A stretch of DNA of 53,441 nt from the NCBI GenBank assembly GCA_027858715.1, contig JAQICD010000031.1, positions 1 through 53,441 on the forward strand, in the 5' to 3' direction. The translations under genes and the position numbers were made by a program. Shown here piece after piece: positions 18,587 through 28,250 of this stretch. The notes under the pieces were generated by a model, which did no database searches, had not been told where the DNA came from, and saw only the letters and a list, made by a program, of their open reading frames with translations. This DNA is from Prolixibacteraceae bacterium. Lineage in GTDB: Bacteria; Bacteroidota; Bacteroidia; Bacteroidales; Prolixibacteraceae. The stretch's first letter is position 1; every line of letters starts with the position of its first letter.

Positions 18587-19828
18587 TTAGAATCTTTCGT
18601 TAACAACATTGTTATAAATTGAACCAAAGGTAAAACGGAAACCGACCTCACCGCCCAGCTCATATGCAGTAGCCAATTTGCGCCGTTCAAGTAAAAGATC
18701 GTCTCTCGAAGCACCTTGGTCTTTTATAAGATAAAACTGATCGTGCACTATATCTGCTTCAAATTCTACATATACCGACAATTGTTTTGATAAACGAACA
18801 GAAACATCGGTTTCAAATGATAGACTGTTTTTCGAAAAATCGTGAAAATAATGCCGCCCTTCAATGCTGGATTCTATAACTCCCCATGGTTGAATAATAT
18901 CAATGCTTATTTCTGCCGCTTCAAACCACAATGACTCTTCGGTTTTTTCGTAAATTGTCTCCTCGAAATATTGCTTATATTCACCGCCAACGACATACCT
19001 GAATGTGAATACTTTTCGATTACTGAATTCCCATGGAAACACATTATACTCAATGCCAAGTCGTCCGTCAATATTATTTTTAGCATTTAAATAGGTATCT
19101 GAATAATAATCTGCAAAAAATCCGGCAGACCAGTGCTGCGATAAACTATTAATATACTCAGCTGAAATCCTAAACTGCTGTTGTTCGTTTTTTATTTCCT
19201 CATTAGCATCAATATACGTTTCTACATTATTATGCAACTCAACATCAAAATCAGACTTCCATTGTTCTGTAATTTTCTCAACGCTGACCCCAAAATCAAA
19301 TCCCACTTCATTTTTACTTTCTTCCAGTTCAAAATCACCACCGGCATCAACATTGAAAATCCACTTATCCCACCTGTCATATATAAAAATTGAATCGGAA
19401 TTCTTTGCCTCACTATTAAATTCAACCACTACATTATGCTTATATCCACTTGTAGAATAGAAATGTAATACACCTGCCTTTACTAATTTTAAAAGTCCTT
19501 GCCTAACGTCATCATCTGATGCCATTTGCTGTGTAATATAAACATACTCTGTATTTTCTCCGATATAATCGTTACGCCCTATAAACTGAAGAAAATATTT
19601 TCTGCCTCCAGAGCCTGTTCCCGACTCAGTTGATAATATATGCACATCTGCCAGTTCAGGATTTCGAACAAATGAAACATTCTTTAATTGCTGTCGAACA
19701 AAATCAAAATCACAATCGTGACAATCGAGAAAGAAATTTGGCTTAACAGCCTTGTTATCTATTATGTTTTGACTAAATGCATCAAAAATTATAAAAATAA
19801 ATACAGCAAAAATTAAATTAAATCTCAT
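18587..19828 (-). CDS. Putative outer-membrane beta-barrel protein of unknown function
   Basis: A 413-residue exported protein: the signal peptide MRFNLIFAVFIFIIFDAFSQ likely cleaves after AFSQ. Residues 30-130 form a small domain with FLDCHDCDFDFVRQQL and NPELADVHILSTESGTGSGG, a pattern I have seen in Bacteroidota envelope proteins of unknown role. From about 150 onward there are alternating amphipathic beta-strands ending in an aromatic/hydrophobic GFRFTFGSIYNNVVNERF, consistent with a beta-barrel. The two cysteines of CHDC could form a disulfide. It stands alone, convergent with the glycosyltransferase remnant and divergent from the U32 gene. No function can be assigned. Confidence 0.7.
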   Translation of the reverse strand: MRFNLIFAVFIFIIFDAFSQNIIDNKAVKPNFFLDCHDCDFDFVRQQLKNVSFVRNPELADVHILSTESGTGSGGRKYFLQFIGRNDYIGENTEYVYITQQMASDDDVRQGLLKLVKAGVLHFYSTSGYKHNVVVEFNSEAKNSDSIFIYDRWDKWIFNVDAGGDFELEESKNEVGFDFGVSVEKITEQWKSDFDVELHNNVETYIDANEEIKNEQQQFRISAEYINSLSQHWSAGFFADYYSDTYLNAKNNIDGRLGIEYNVFPWEFSNRKVFTFRYVVGGEYKQYFEETIYEKTEESLWFEAAEISIDIIQPWGVIESSIEGRHYFHDFSKNSLSFETDVSVRLSKQLSVYVEFEADIVHDQFYLIKDQGASRDDLLLERRKLATAYELGGEVGFRFTFGSIYNNVVNERF

Positions 19829-19896
19829 AATACAAATTAAATTATTGATTCCTCCCTTAAATTCCGAAATATCACAAATATAAGAACATATTTATA

Positions 19897-19904
19897 TATT
19901 TTTG
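19897..19904 (+). promoter_or_regulatory. Putative -7 promoter element of the U32 peptidase-family gene
   Basis: TATTTTTG matches TAnnTTTG and lies 19 bp upstream of the ATG at 19923, a normal leader length. No -33 TTTG is visible at 19-21 bp. Confidence 0.4.
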
Positions 19905-19922
19905 TGCAAATAATTATTAGTT

Positions 19923-21185
19923 ATGGGGAGAGAAGATGTTGAGATTATGGCACCTGTTGGTTCGTACGAATCACTCAGGGCAGCCATACAAGCCGGGGCA
20001 GGTTCGGTATATTTTGGGGTTGAACAATTAAACATGCGGGCTCGCTCGTCGAACAACTTTACACTTGATGATTTAACGAAAATAGCTGCTATAGCAGCCG
20101 AAAACAAAGTAAAATCATACCTTACTGTTAACACTGTAATTTTCGATAACGAGCTACCAAAACTCGAAAGTATTATTATTGCAGCAAAAGAAGCTAATGT
20201 TAGTGCAATAATTGCGTCAGACATGGCTGCAATAATGCTGGCACGCAAACACAACGTTGAAGTACACATCTCGACTCAACTTAACATTACCAATATTGAA
20301 GCTTTAAGATTTTACGCTCAGTTTGCCGATGTTATAGTACTGGCACGCGAAATGAATCTTGGTCGTGTATGGGAAATCAACCGTCAAATTCGCGAAGAAA
20401 AAATAACAGGTCCCAAAGGAGAGCTGGCACGTATCGAAATGTTTGTTCACGGAGCGTTGTGCATGGCTACTTCGGGCAAGTGCTACCTAAGTTTACACGA
20501 AATGAACTCGTCGGCCAACCGTGGTTCTTGTATGCAGGCTTGCCGCAGAGCATATACCGTTACCGATAAAGAAACCGGTGCCGAACTGGAAATCGACAAC
20601 GAGTACATCATGTCGCCAAAAGATCTGAAAACCATCCACTTTTTAAATAAAATGCTCGACACAGGCGTAACGGTTCTGAAAATTGAAGGTCGAGCACGTT
20701 CTCCCGAATACGTAAAAACTGTAGTTGAATGTTACCGCGAAGCCGTTGAAGCATATTTTGACAACAATTTTACAGAAGAAAAAGTGGCCGAATGGGACAA
20801 CCGACTGGCAACTGTTTTCAACCGTGGATTCTGGAACGGATACTACCTTGGTCAGCGTTTGGGAGAGTGGAGCAGCAACTATGGTTCGCAGGCAACAACC
20901 CGAAAAGTATATATTGGTAAAGCCATGAACTACTTCGGCAATATTCAGGTTGCCGAATTTAAGATTGAAACCCTCCCCTTACACGTGGGTGACGAAATAT
21001 TAATAACCGGACCAACTACCGGCGTTATCGAAACAACAATACATGAAATGCGTGTTGAGCTAAACCCTGTGAGTGAAGCTCCCAAGGGTGTACGATGCTC
21101 GATACCGGTTGACAAAAAAGTTAGAAGAGCCGATAAACTTTATAAAATTGTTGATGCTGGCAGCATCAAACCCCGCAAAAAATAA
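19923..21185 (+). CDS. U32 family protein, TrhP/YegQ-like (tRNA U34 hydroxylation)
   Basis: A 420-residue U32 family protein. It begins with EIMAPVGSYESLRAAIQAGA and VYFGVEQLNMRA, typical of the family's TIM-barrel start. The cysteine-bearing block FVHGALCMATSGKCYLS is followed by NRGSCMQACRRAY, giving the four-Cys set proposed to hold an iron-sulfur cluster. IEGRARSPEYVKTVV comes next, then a C-terminal OB-like domain. Older annotation calls the family collagenase-like peptidases. TrhP in E. coli works in prephenate-dependent 5-hydroxyuridine formation in tRNA, and the length and Cys pattern fit that branch best. It has its own promoter-like element and is divergent from the 18587 gene. Confidence 0.88.
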   Translation: MGREDVEIMAPVGSYESLRAAIQAGAGSVYFGVEQLNMRARSSNNFTLDDLTKIAAIAAENKVKSYLTVNTVIFDNELPKLESIIIAAKEANVSAIIASDMAAIMLARKHNVEVHISTQLNITNIEALRFYAQFADVIVLAREMNLGRVWEINRQIREEKITGPKGELARIEMFVHGALCMATSGKCYLSLHEMNSSANRGSCMQACRRAYTVTDKETGAELEIDNEYIMSPKDLKTIHFLNKMLDTGVTVLKIEGRARSPEYVKTVVECYREAVEAYFDNNFTEEKVAEWDNRLATVFNRGFWNGYYLGQRLGEWSSNYGSQATTRKVYIGKAMNYFGNIQVAEFKIETLPLHVGDEILITGPTTGVIETTIHEMRVELNPVSEAPKGVRCSIPVDKKVRRADKLYKIVDAGSIKPRKK

Positions 21186-21304
21186 AATTACCATTGCAAA
21201 GTATTGCCTGTTAAAAGTTGAAAATTTGCATTTTCGTCATTTTAATTTTCATAATTTGTAAACATGCATTAACTTAAATATTTAAAATTATAGGGGAAAG
21301 CGCA

Positions 21305-22273
21305 TTGAAATATTATTTTTTCATAACACTTTTAACCCTGGTATATATTAACTGCCGGGGACAAGGTTGGATTGTTGACGAAAACAATTTTGAAACTAAC
21401 TGGAACATGACCCTTCAAGTTGGGACAGCTGCAATGTTAACCGAAACAAGCAATGATTTTTCGCATATCGGCAACAGCATGAACCACCATCCGGGACTAA
21501 ACATCAACTTCCAGCTTGGGAAAATGGTATGGGAACGGGTTGACATTGGTTTCGAAACAGGTTATACACGCCTTGCCGGCTCAAACAACAACCCGTCGGG
21601 TTTAACTTATTTAACAAACCACCCCAGATACAACAACGACAATTTATCATTCAGACCTTTTCCTATACAATATCAAACTGACATAATTGGCTTTGGACTA
21701 TTTACAAAATACAATTTTATCAATTTCAGCACATGGTCCTTAGGCTACCTTAAAATAAATATATATACCAGGCTCGGACTGGGTGGTTTTACTTACCAAA
21801 CACGGCTCGATTATAAAAACAAGGATTCTTATCTCTTTGCAGGTCTCGAAAAACCATTATACGAAAAAAACAACAATGAGTACTCCTCAAACGTTTTGTT
21901 TTATGTAATTCCATCATTTGGATTAAACTACCAGGTAAGCGATCGTATTTTTCTTTCGGTAGAAATAAGCACACAGCACTATAACGTCGGCAATCTTGAC
22001 GGAATACCTTTGTTTAACAGAGACTTAAGCCACACAATGAGTTCCAACGAAATTAAAAATCATTACATTCACACCAACAGCAATACAGCCAGGGTTTTGA
22101 TAGGTGCAACATATTTTTTTAATTTTAACAACCTAAAAAAGGAACTCATGAAAGATCAACCATGGTTTTCTAATCGTTATCGAACTTACTACTCGAAATA
22201 CCAACAGCGAACAAGTAAAAAAGAACGTCAGCAATGGCTTCCATTTTATAATGAAAAATTCAAAAACGATTAG
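21305..22273 (+). CDS. Exported outer-membrane-type protein of unknown function
   Basis: A 322-residue protein read from a TTG start at 21305. The N-terminus KYYFFITLLTLVYINCRGQG is a convincing signal peptide, which supports TTG as the start because no nearby ATG would keep it. The mature part has many aromatic, amphipathic strands (VWERVDIGFETGYTRLAG, RIFLSVEISTQHYNVG) typical of porin-like or OmpA-like barrels, and a charged C-terminal tail. I do not recognise a family. The gene is 32 bp upstream of the large propeller protein and probably in the same operon, so it may be an outer-membrane partner of that protein (inference). Confidence 0.65.
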   Translation: MKYYFFITLLTLVYINCRGQGWIVDENNFETNWNMTLQVGTAAMLTETSNDFSHIGNSMNHHPGLNINFQLGKMVWERVDIGFETGYTRLAGSNNNPSGLTYLTNHPRYNNDNLSFRPFPIQYQTDIIGFGLFTKYNFINFSTWSLGYLKINIYTRLGLGGFTYQTRLDYKNKDSYLFAGLEKPLYEKNNNEYSSNVLFYVIPSFGLNYQVSDRIFLSVEISTQHYNVGNLDGIPLFNRDLSHTMSSNEIKNHYIHTNSNTARVLIGATYFFNFNNLKKELMKDQPWFSNRYRTYYSKYQQRTSKKERQQWLPFYNEKFKND

Positions 22274-22305
22274 TATAATTGCTAAAAATTTTAAAAGTTC
22301 CAACT

Positions 22306-25065
22306 ATGTCGAAACGTCATATAATCATCACAATAGCTATTGTAGTTTTCTCAGTTGTTGCTGCCTTCTTATTCTTTAAGCCAACATCAATCCACACACA
22401 AACAGATGTGTATAACGCTATATCGCCAAATGCTCCGGTCATAATAAAAATCAACAACCTTAAAAAATACATAGATATTAAAGAAAACGAAATGGCCGGT
22501 TCTTTAATATCTGTAGAACAAATCGAAAACACAGCATCCGACGTAAGACATTTTCTTGAGTTTTTTAATACAGAAAATACATTTGAACAACTAGTCTATA
22601 AGAATGATTTTATTATTACACTGAATCATAGTGGGAAAAATGACATCTCACCCCTGCTTATTATCACACTCAACAACAAACAACAAAAAGAGCTGGCCGG
22701 GACAATCATTAGTAAACTTCAATCGGGTAATGGAGCATCTATTACAACACGAAAATACAACAAAGCCAACATTGTAGAATATTCAAAAGGCAATCAAAGT
22801 TATTACATAAGCCTGCGCGACCAAATTTGTCTTATCAGCAGCAAATCGGTAATCTTAGAAGAGGCTTTACGGTTAATTGAAATAAACGAACCAACTCTTG
22901 ATAACGATTTTTTCGGCTTGCTAAAAACAGCAGGCAAACAAGCCGACGTGAATATTTTTATCAATCATTCGACTGCTGGTTTGTTTTTCGAAAAATTTTT
23001 ATCGCCAGTTTTAAAACAAAAAACAATGCTGTTTAAAGCTTATGCGACATGGACCGAAGCAGATATTACAATCGACAACAATCGTCTGCTCATAAGCGGT
23101 TTTACCAGTGCAGAAACACTTGATAACAATTACGCAAGTACGCTTTTCAACCAACAGCCAGCATCGTCAAATATTGATAAAATATTACCGGCTACAACAG
23201 CATATTATACATCAATGGTTTTATCTGACGCACCTGTATTCTTTTCCGACTATACGCGGCATCTTCAAAAAAGGAATTTGAATTTTCAGCGCGAAAATCA
23301 ATTATTAACCATCGAAAAACAAACAGGTATAAAAATTGATGATATGTTTGTCGAATTACTCGACAAAGAAGTAGCTATGGCTGGTATTGTTGTTGACCAA
23401 AAAGACCCTGAATCAGGTAAAACATGGGTTGTTGAAACAAAAAGTGGCAGCACTGCGATGAAAAAACTAATTGAGCTGCAAGAAAATTACTATTCTAAAA
23501 AAAATATTGCCTCAACAGAATTGTTCAAAGAGTACAGTATTGACGCGGCTACAAAATTTAAAATTTACCGCTTCCCATATGCCAATTTGCCTGAAATTAT
23601 ATATGGTGCCATATTCAGTAAAGCCAAATCAAATTGGTTTGCCCAATACGACAATTACCTGATTTTTGGCGATTCATACAGAACCGTTTCCCGTATTCTT
23701 CACTCAAACGTTTTAGGTGAAACATTGTCTGTTTCGACCGATTACAACATGTTTAAATCGAATATGAACAATCGCAGTAATATTTCATTTTATTGCAACA
23801 CATCTGCATCGCTACCTGTAGCTTCAATATTTTTCAATAACGAACTTTCCGAAAACATAATCAACAACAACGAGTTGCGAAAGTTTAAGGCATTTACATG
23901 GCAGGTTACATCAACCGGCAACATGCTATACAACAATGCTACGCTTTCGTACAACCCTGTTATTAAATCTAAGCCTCAAACCGTTTGGCAAAGCCATCTC
24001 GACGCTCCTTTTGATTTTAAACCAAAGTTCACAATTAACCACTACGACCCCAAAAACAAAGAAGTAGTAATACACGATAACGAAAACAATTTCTATTTAA
24101 TAAATAATGTAGGGCGCGTATTATGGAAAATTAAACTTAACTCGCCCATTCTTGGCGAAATTTATCAAATCGATTATTTCAGAAATGGAAAATTACAGTA
24201 TCTGTTCAATACCGAAAACAAGTTACACATGGTTGACAGAAATGGCGAATACGTAAAAAACTTCCCTATTAATTTCAGAGAAAAGGCAACTTGTGGTATT
24301 GCAGTGTTCGATTACGACAACAACAGGGATTACAGGTACTTTGTAGCCTGCGAAGACCGAAAAATATATGCATACAGCAAAGAAGGCAAACTACTCGACG
24401 GATGGAATCAGTTTCAAACCGACCACCCAGTTACACAACCCATTCAGCATTTCAGAACCGAAGGAAAAGATTTCATTGTAGCTACCGACAAAATGAAGGA
24501 CTACATTCTTCACCGACGTGGTATTGTTCGTGTGGCTACCGACGCAGTTTATCAGCATACTGGGCAAAATACAATCTATTTGGAAGAACGCACCAGAAAG
24601 CACGGTCCACGGGTGGTTGCAACCGATGCCAACGGAAACCTGCATTATACCGACCTCGAAAATGGCAGCCATCAAGCTGTGGATTTGGCTAAAACAAGTG
24701 AAAATCACTTTTTCATTTCAGCCAATATCGATGCAAACGAAGATTACGAATACATTGTTGCCGATGGTTCGCTTTTACAAATTTTCGACGCCAATGGTAA
24801 GCGAATTCTGAAAAACGACTTTGAAAATCAAATTACGCATCGTCCGAACATATACAATTTCCCGGGCGGAGTTACCAAAATCGGCATCACAACAGGCACA
24901 GCCAATAAAATACACTTAATTGACACCAACGGGGACATGCACGAAGGATTTCCACTGAACGGCTGCACCGAATTCAGCATTGGATTCATCAGCAACGACA
25001 GATCGAATTTCAATCTGCTTGTTGGCAGTCCCGACGGATATTTATACAATTACTACGTTGAATAA
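22306..25065 (+). CDS. Membrane-anchored protein with DUF3352-like N-terminus and C-terminal beta-propeller
   Basis: About 919 residues. The start is the ATG at 22306 (MSKRHIIITIAIVVF); an in-frame TTG at 22279 would only add nine residues. A single membrane helix (about 5-27) is followed by a roughly 500-residue region starting DVYNAISPNAPVIIKINN, a DUF3352-like pattern. From about 560 to the end there are repeated strands such as NNVGRVLWKIKLNSP, MVDRNGEYVKNFPINF, VFDYDNNRDYRYFVACEDRKIY and IFDANGKRI, resembling a PQQ/WD-like propeller. The bulk should face the periplasm. It lies between a putative outer-membrane protein (32 bp) and an SMP-30-like lipoprotein (9 bp). Function is unknown; a scaffold role is only a guess. 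Confidence 0.7.
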   Translation: MSKRHIIITIAIVVFSVVAAFLFFKPTSIHTQTDVYNAISPNAPVIIKINNLKKYIDIKENEMAGSLISVEQIENTASDVRHFLEFFNTENTFEQLVYKNDFIITLNHSGKNDISPLLIITLNNKQQKELAGTIISKLQSGNGASITTRKYNKANIVEYSKGNQSYYISLRDQICLISSKSVILEEALRLIEINEPTLDNDFFGLLKTAGKQADVNIFINHSTAGLFFEKFLSPVLKQKTMLFKAYATWTEADITIDNNRLLISGFTSAETLDNNYASTLFNQQPASSNIDKILPATTAYYTSMVLSDAPVFFSDYTRHLQKRNLNFQRENQLLTIEKQTGIKIDDMFVELLDKEVAMAGIVVDQKDPESGKTWVVETKSGSTAMKKLIELQENYYSKKNIASTELFKEYSIDAATKFKIYRFPYANLPEIIYGAIFSKAKSNWFAQYDNYLIFGDSYRTVSRILHSNVLGETLSVSTDYNMFKSNMNNRSNISFYCNTSASLPVASIFFNNELSENIINNNELRKFKAFTWQVTSTGNMLYNNATLSYNPVIKSKPQTVWQSHLDAPFDFKPKFTINHYDPKNKEVVIHDNENNFYLINNVGRVLWKIKLNSPILGEIYQIDYFRNGKLQYLFNTENKLHMVDRNGEYVKNFPINFREKATCGIAVFDYDNNRDYRYFVACEDRKIYAYSKEGKLLDGWNQFQTDHPVTQPIQHFRTEGKDFIVATDKMKDYILHRRGIVRVATDAVYQHTGQNTIYLEERTRKHGPRVVATDANGNLHYTDLENGSHQAVDLAKTSENHFFISANIDANEDYEYIVADGSLLQIFDANGKRILKNDFENQITHRPNIYNFPGGVTKIGITTGTANKIHLIDTNGDMHEGFPLNGCTEFSIGFISNDRSNFNLLVGSPDGYLYNYYVE

Positions 25066-25074
25066 CGAAAAAAC

Positions 25075-25977
25075 ATGATTATGCAAGCTCCAAAAGTTTT
25101 CAAACTCATCATGGTAATAACAATTGCTTTGTCGTGCCAACAAAAACCGGGTTCAATCGTTGCAAAAAAGGCACAACTAATAAGGCAATCAGATGAGTTC
25201 ACGTTTACCGAAGGCCCTACTACCGACAAAAATGGCAACGTGTATTTTACCGACCAACCCTCAAACCGCATCATTAGATGGAATACCGACGACGGATTCA
25301 CTGTATTTATGGAAAACGCAGGACGTTCGAACGGGCTTTTCTTTCTAAATGAAACAGAGCTGCTAGCCTGTGCCGATGAAAAAAATGAACTATGGTTAAT
25401 TAACACCGAAACCAAAGAGATTAAAATTTTGGTCGATAATTTTGAAGGCAAAAAACTTAACGGCCCAAACGATATGTGGGTAGATAAATCAGGCGGAATA
25501 TATTTCACAGACCCATATTATGAACGGGATTACTGGGAAAATCCCGAACAGGTAATTGAAAAGCAGAATGTGTATTATTTAACACCCGGATTCAGCCAGG
25601 TATTAGTTGCCGACAGCCAGTTGGTTCAACCCAACGGAATTATTGGAACTCCGGATGGTAAAACGTTGTATGTGGCCGATATTGGCGATAAAAAAACATA
25701 TCGTTATACCATAAACGGAAAGGGTCTGTTAACAAACCGAACGCTTTTTTGCAACATGGGCTCCGACGGCATGACCATCGACGAACAAGGCAATGTTTAC
25801 CTGACTGGCGACGGCGTTACTGTTTTCGATAAGAACGGCAAGCAAATAATGCACATTCCGAATAAAGAGAATTGGACTGCTAACGTTACTTTTGGCGGCA
25901 AAGAGAACAAAACACTTTTCATTACAGCCATGGGAGCAATTTACACCCTCGAAATGAATGTAAAAGGAGTGCGTTAA
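25075..25977 (+). CDS. SMP-30/gluconolactonase/LRE family lipoprotein
   Basis: A 300-residue six-bladed propeller. A leader ending ALSCQQK looks like a lipoprotein signal. Family motifs are FTEGPTTDKNGNVYFTDQPSN, NGPNDMWVDKSGGIYFTDPYY (metal-binding N/D residues), QPNGIIGTPDGKTLYVADIG and SDGMTIDEQGNVYLTG. The family hydrolyses lactones of sugars or related esters with a divalent metal. The substrate here is unknown. The ATG at 25081 is a second possible start that removes two residues. It is 9 bp behind the large propeller gene and probably cotranscribed, convergent with the 25993 gene. Confidence 0.88.
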   Translation: MIMQAPKVFKLIMVITIALSCQQKPGSIVAKKAQLIRQSDEFTFTEGPTTDKNGNVYFTDQPSNRIIRWNTDDGFTVFMENAGRSNGLFFLNETELLACADEKNELWLINTETKEIKILVDNFEGKKLNGPNDMWVDKSGGIYFTDPYYERDYWENPEQVIEKQNVYYLTPGFSQVLVADSQLVQPNGIIGTPDGKTLYVADIGDKKTYRYTINGKGLLTNRTLFCNMGSDGMTIDEQGNVYLTGDGVTVFDKNGKQIMHIPNKENWTANVTFGGKENKTLFITAMGAIYTLEMNVKGVR

Positions 25978-25992
25978 TTACACTTTAAATTA

Positions 25993-26742
25993 CTAATCGT
26001 CAAAACCGGGGCGTTTGAATTCCATTGCATCTGGCACAGCGACAAGAATAGCTTTTTTGAGTTTCTCGAGATGCACCATAAAACCTAAGAGGTCGTCTTC
26101 CATCTCTGGCAATTGGTGGTAAAGAACTGTGAAAGCTTTCAGGCTTCGTTCAATACCAATCACTGCAATTTTTGCAGAACCCTGACTGTCGCCCGAAAGT
26201 TCATCTGCATCTTTTTCGAGTTCATAACTATAAAACGCTCGGTGTGTTTTTGCAGTAATAAACATCGAATACCACTCAATTACTTCAAGCGCATCGGTAA
26301 CTGACACAATGTTCTCAGTACTATCCGATGCTATTGAAATCATCTTTTCATCAAAATAATCCTGACTATCTATTAACCAGTTATGTATATCCAAAGTGTA
26401 ATCGCGTGCAAATTGCTCGATTTCGGTCTCTTCAGGTTCAGAGATATCAACATCACCGGGATTATCGAGGTCGATTCCAAATTTGTGTGCCGATTCGTGC
26501 AACATCTCCATCGTCGATTCAAAAACCAGCGACATCCTGTCCCAGAACTCCTGATTTTCCATATCAGCATTCTCATCCCAGCCCATTTCTTGCTCAGTAA
26601 GATAAAGACTGCAACGCGATGTGAAAGTACAACGGTCGCACCAGCGGTCGCAATAATTATAAATACCGGAAATTACTTCGGATCGGTTTGCAATTTCTTT
26701 CGACTTATCTATGTAACGCTGCATTTCTTCTTTTCGTTCCAT
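25993..26742 (-). CDS. Conserved-looking hypothetical protein with N-terminal Cys cluster
   Basis: A 249-residue cytosolic protein with no signal peptide. Near residues 31-44 it has CDRWCDRCTFTSRC, a C-x3-C-x2-C-x5-C cluster that could bind zinc or an iron-sulfur centre. The rest is strongly acidic and helical, with long helical stretches (e.g. IEQFARDYTLDIHNWLIDSQ) and no enzyme motif I recognise. It is 70 bp downstream of the PurF-like gene on the same strand, so it may be cotranscribed with it. A metal-binding or radical-SAM-like Cys arrangement is not supported because the CxxxCxxC order is absent. Confidence 0.65.
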   Translation of the reverse strand: MERKEEMQRYIDKSKEIANRSEVISGIYNYCDRWCDRCTFTSRCSLYLTEQEMGWDENADMENQEFWDRMSLVFESTMEMLHESAHKFGIDLDNPGDVDISEPEETEIEQFARDYTLDIHNWLIDSQDYFDEKMISIASDSTENIVSVTDALEVIEWYSMFITAKTHRAFYSYELEKDADELSGDSQGSAKIAVIGIERSLKAFTVLYHQLPEMEDDLLGFMVHLEKLKKAILVAVPDAMEFKRPGFDD

Positions 26743-26812
26743 AATTTAGAAAAATTAAAAGAATTAAAGATAGAGAAATATAACACAAATGAACTAACAA
26801 AAAAGCCAGAAA

Positions 26813-28222
26813 TTATTCGCCATAGCTCGAGCAATCCCAGCAGTGGGTACAGAGCTTTTCTTTGGGTAAACCAATAGCCTTAACCAAATCGTCGAGTTTT
26901 TGAAATTTCAGTGATGTAAGCCCCAAATCTTTACGGATTTGTTCAAGCATATTATTATACTCCGGAGTATCGGGGTTTGCATATTTCGAAAAGTCGGCAT
27001 CTTCGGTACCTTCTATCTTAAAAATAGCTTTGCGTGTAGCAAGTTCAAGCTTTGTTCGCGACCGACTAAAATTCAGATATTCGCATGGATAAATCAACGG
27101 GGGGCAGGCAATACGCATGTGCATCGCTTTGATGCCGGCTGCCTGCAAATCCTTCACATTGTCTTTAAGCTGTGTGCCTCTAACAATAGAATCGTCGAGA
27201 AAAATCCCGATTTTGTTTTTTATAAGTGCGCTGTTGGGTATTAGTTTCATTTTAGCCACCAGCTCTCTCATATCTTGGTTTTGCGGCATAAAACTCCGCG
27301 GCCAGGTGGGCGTATATTTTGCATACGGACGCATCTTTGGCACACCGGCTTCATTGCCATAACCCAGTGCATGTCCTACACCTGAATCGGGTATTCCGGC
27401 AACAAAATCAGCCTCAATATCATCTTTTTCGGCAAGTTTAGCTCCACTGCGATAACGGGTTTCGTCAACATTAATTCCTTCGTAAAACGAAGGAGGGTAA
27501 CCGTAATATACCCATAAGAAAGAGCATATTTGCATCTTTTCCTCTGCCTTTCTAATTGTTTTGTAACCGTTGGGGGTTATTTCAACAATTTCGCCGGGTC
27601 CTATATATTTTTCAATCGAATAATCGAGATTTTCGAATGAGCAAGTTTCGCTTACAGCACAATATCCGCTGCTCTTTTTTCCTATTACGATTGGGGTGCG
27701 TCCGTATTTATCCCTGGCTGCAATAAGCGTTTTTTCATTCAAAATAAGCAACGAACAAGAACCTTTAATCGAGTCGTAAACATTTTCGACACCTTCTTTA
27801 AATGTAGGTTTTTCGCAAATCAACATGGCAATCAACTCGGTAGGGTTAATTCCCCCCTGGCTGGTTTCAGAGAACATTTTATTCTGACTTAAAAAATGTT
27901 CAGCCAGTTCATCAATATTGTTAATTTTTGAAACTGTGCTAAGCGCAAAACGCCCAAGATGTGAAAAGATAACAAGCGGCTGTGCTTCGGTATCACTGAT
28001 TATTCCTATTCCGGAATTACCTGAGAACCCGTTAACATCGTTTTCGAACTTGTTACGGAAATAACCGTCTTCGAGACTGTGAATAGCTCGTTGATATCCT
28101 CCTTCTTCAGAGAAAAATGAAACACCTCCGCGTTTTGTTCCTAAGTGTGAATGATAATCGGTACCGTAGAAAACATCGGCAACGCAGTCGTTGGTAAGGG
28201 TTGCCCCAAAAAATCCGCTCAT
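26813..28222 (-). CDS. Amidophosphoribosyltransferase-like protein lacking the Cys2 nucleophile
   Basis: A 469-residue PurF relative. The N-terminal Ntn-hydrolase-like domain starts MSGFFGATLTNDC, so serine replaces the catalytic cysteine that follows Met in true PurF (MCGI). The PRTase half is intact-looking: IGIFLDDSIVRGTQLKD matches the PRPP-binding DDSIVRGT block, and FVAGIPDSGVGHALGY and AKYTPTWPRSFMPQ fit the family. The C-terminus ends with LCTHCWDCSSYGE, possibly a metal-binding Cys group. I recall short paralogues of this type (MSGFFG/MGGFFG) in Bacteroidota beside a longer PurF. If the glutaminase is dead, it may use free ammonia or another partner for phosphoribosylamine synthesis; this is inference. 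Confidence 0.85.
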   Translation of the reverse strand: MSGFFGATLTNDCVADVFYGTDYHSHLGTKRGGVSFFSEEGGYQRAIHSLEDGYFRNKFENDVNGFSGNSGIGIISDTEAQPLVIFSHLGRFALSTVSKINNIDELAEHFLSQNKMFSETSQGGINPTELIAMLICEKPTFKEGVENVYDSIKGSCSLLILNEKTLIAARDKYGRTPIVIGKKSSGYCAVSETCSFENLDYSIEKYIGPGEIVEITPNGYKTIRKAEEKMQICSFLWVYYGYPPSFYEGINVDETRYRSGAKLAEKDDIEADFVAGIPDSGVGHALGYGNEAGVPKMRPYAKYTPTWPRSFMPQNQDMRELVAKMKLIPNSALIKNKIGIFLDDSIVRGTQLKDNVKDLQAAGIKAMHMRIACPPLIYPCEYLNFSRSRTKLELATRKAIFKIEGTEDADFSKYANPDTPEYNNMLEQIRKDLGLTSLKFQKLDDLVKAIGLPKEKLCTHCWDCSSYGE

Positions 28223-28250
28223 TATTTCAGTAATTTGTTATTGAGGTTGA

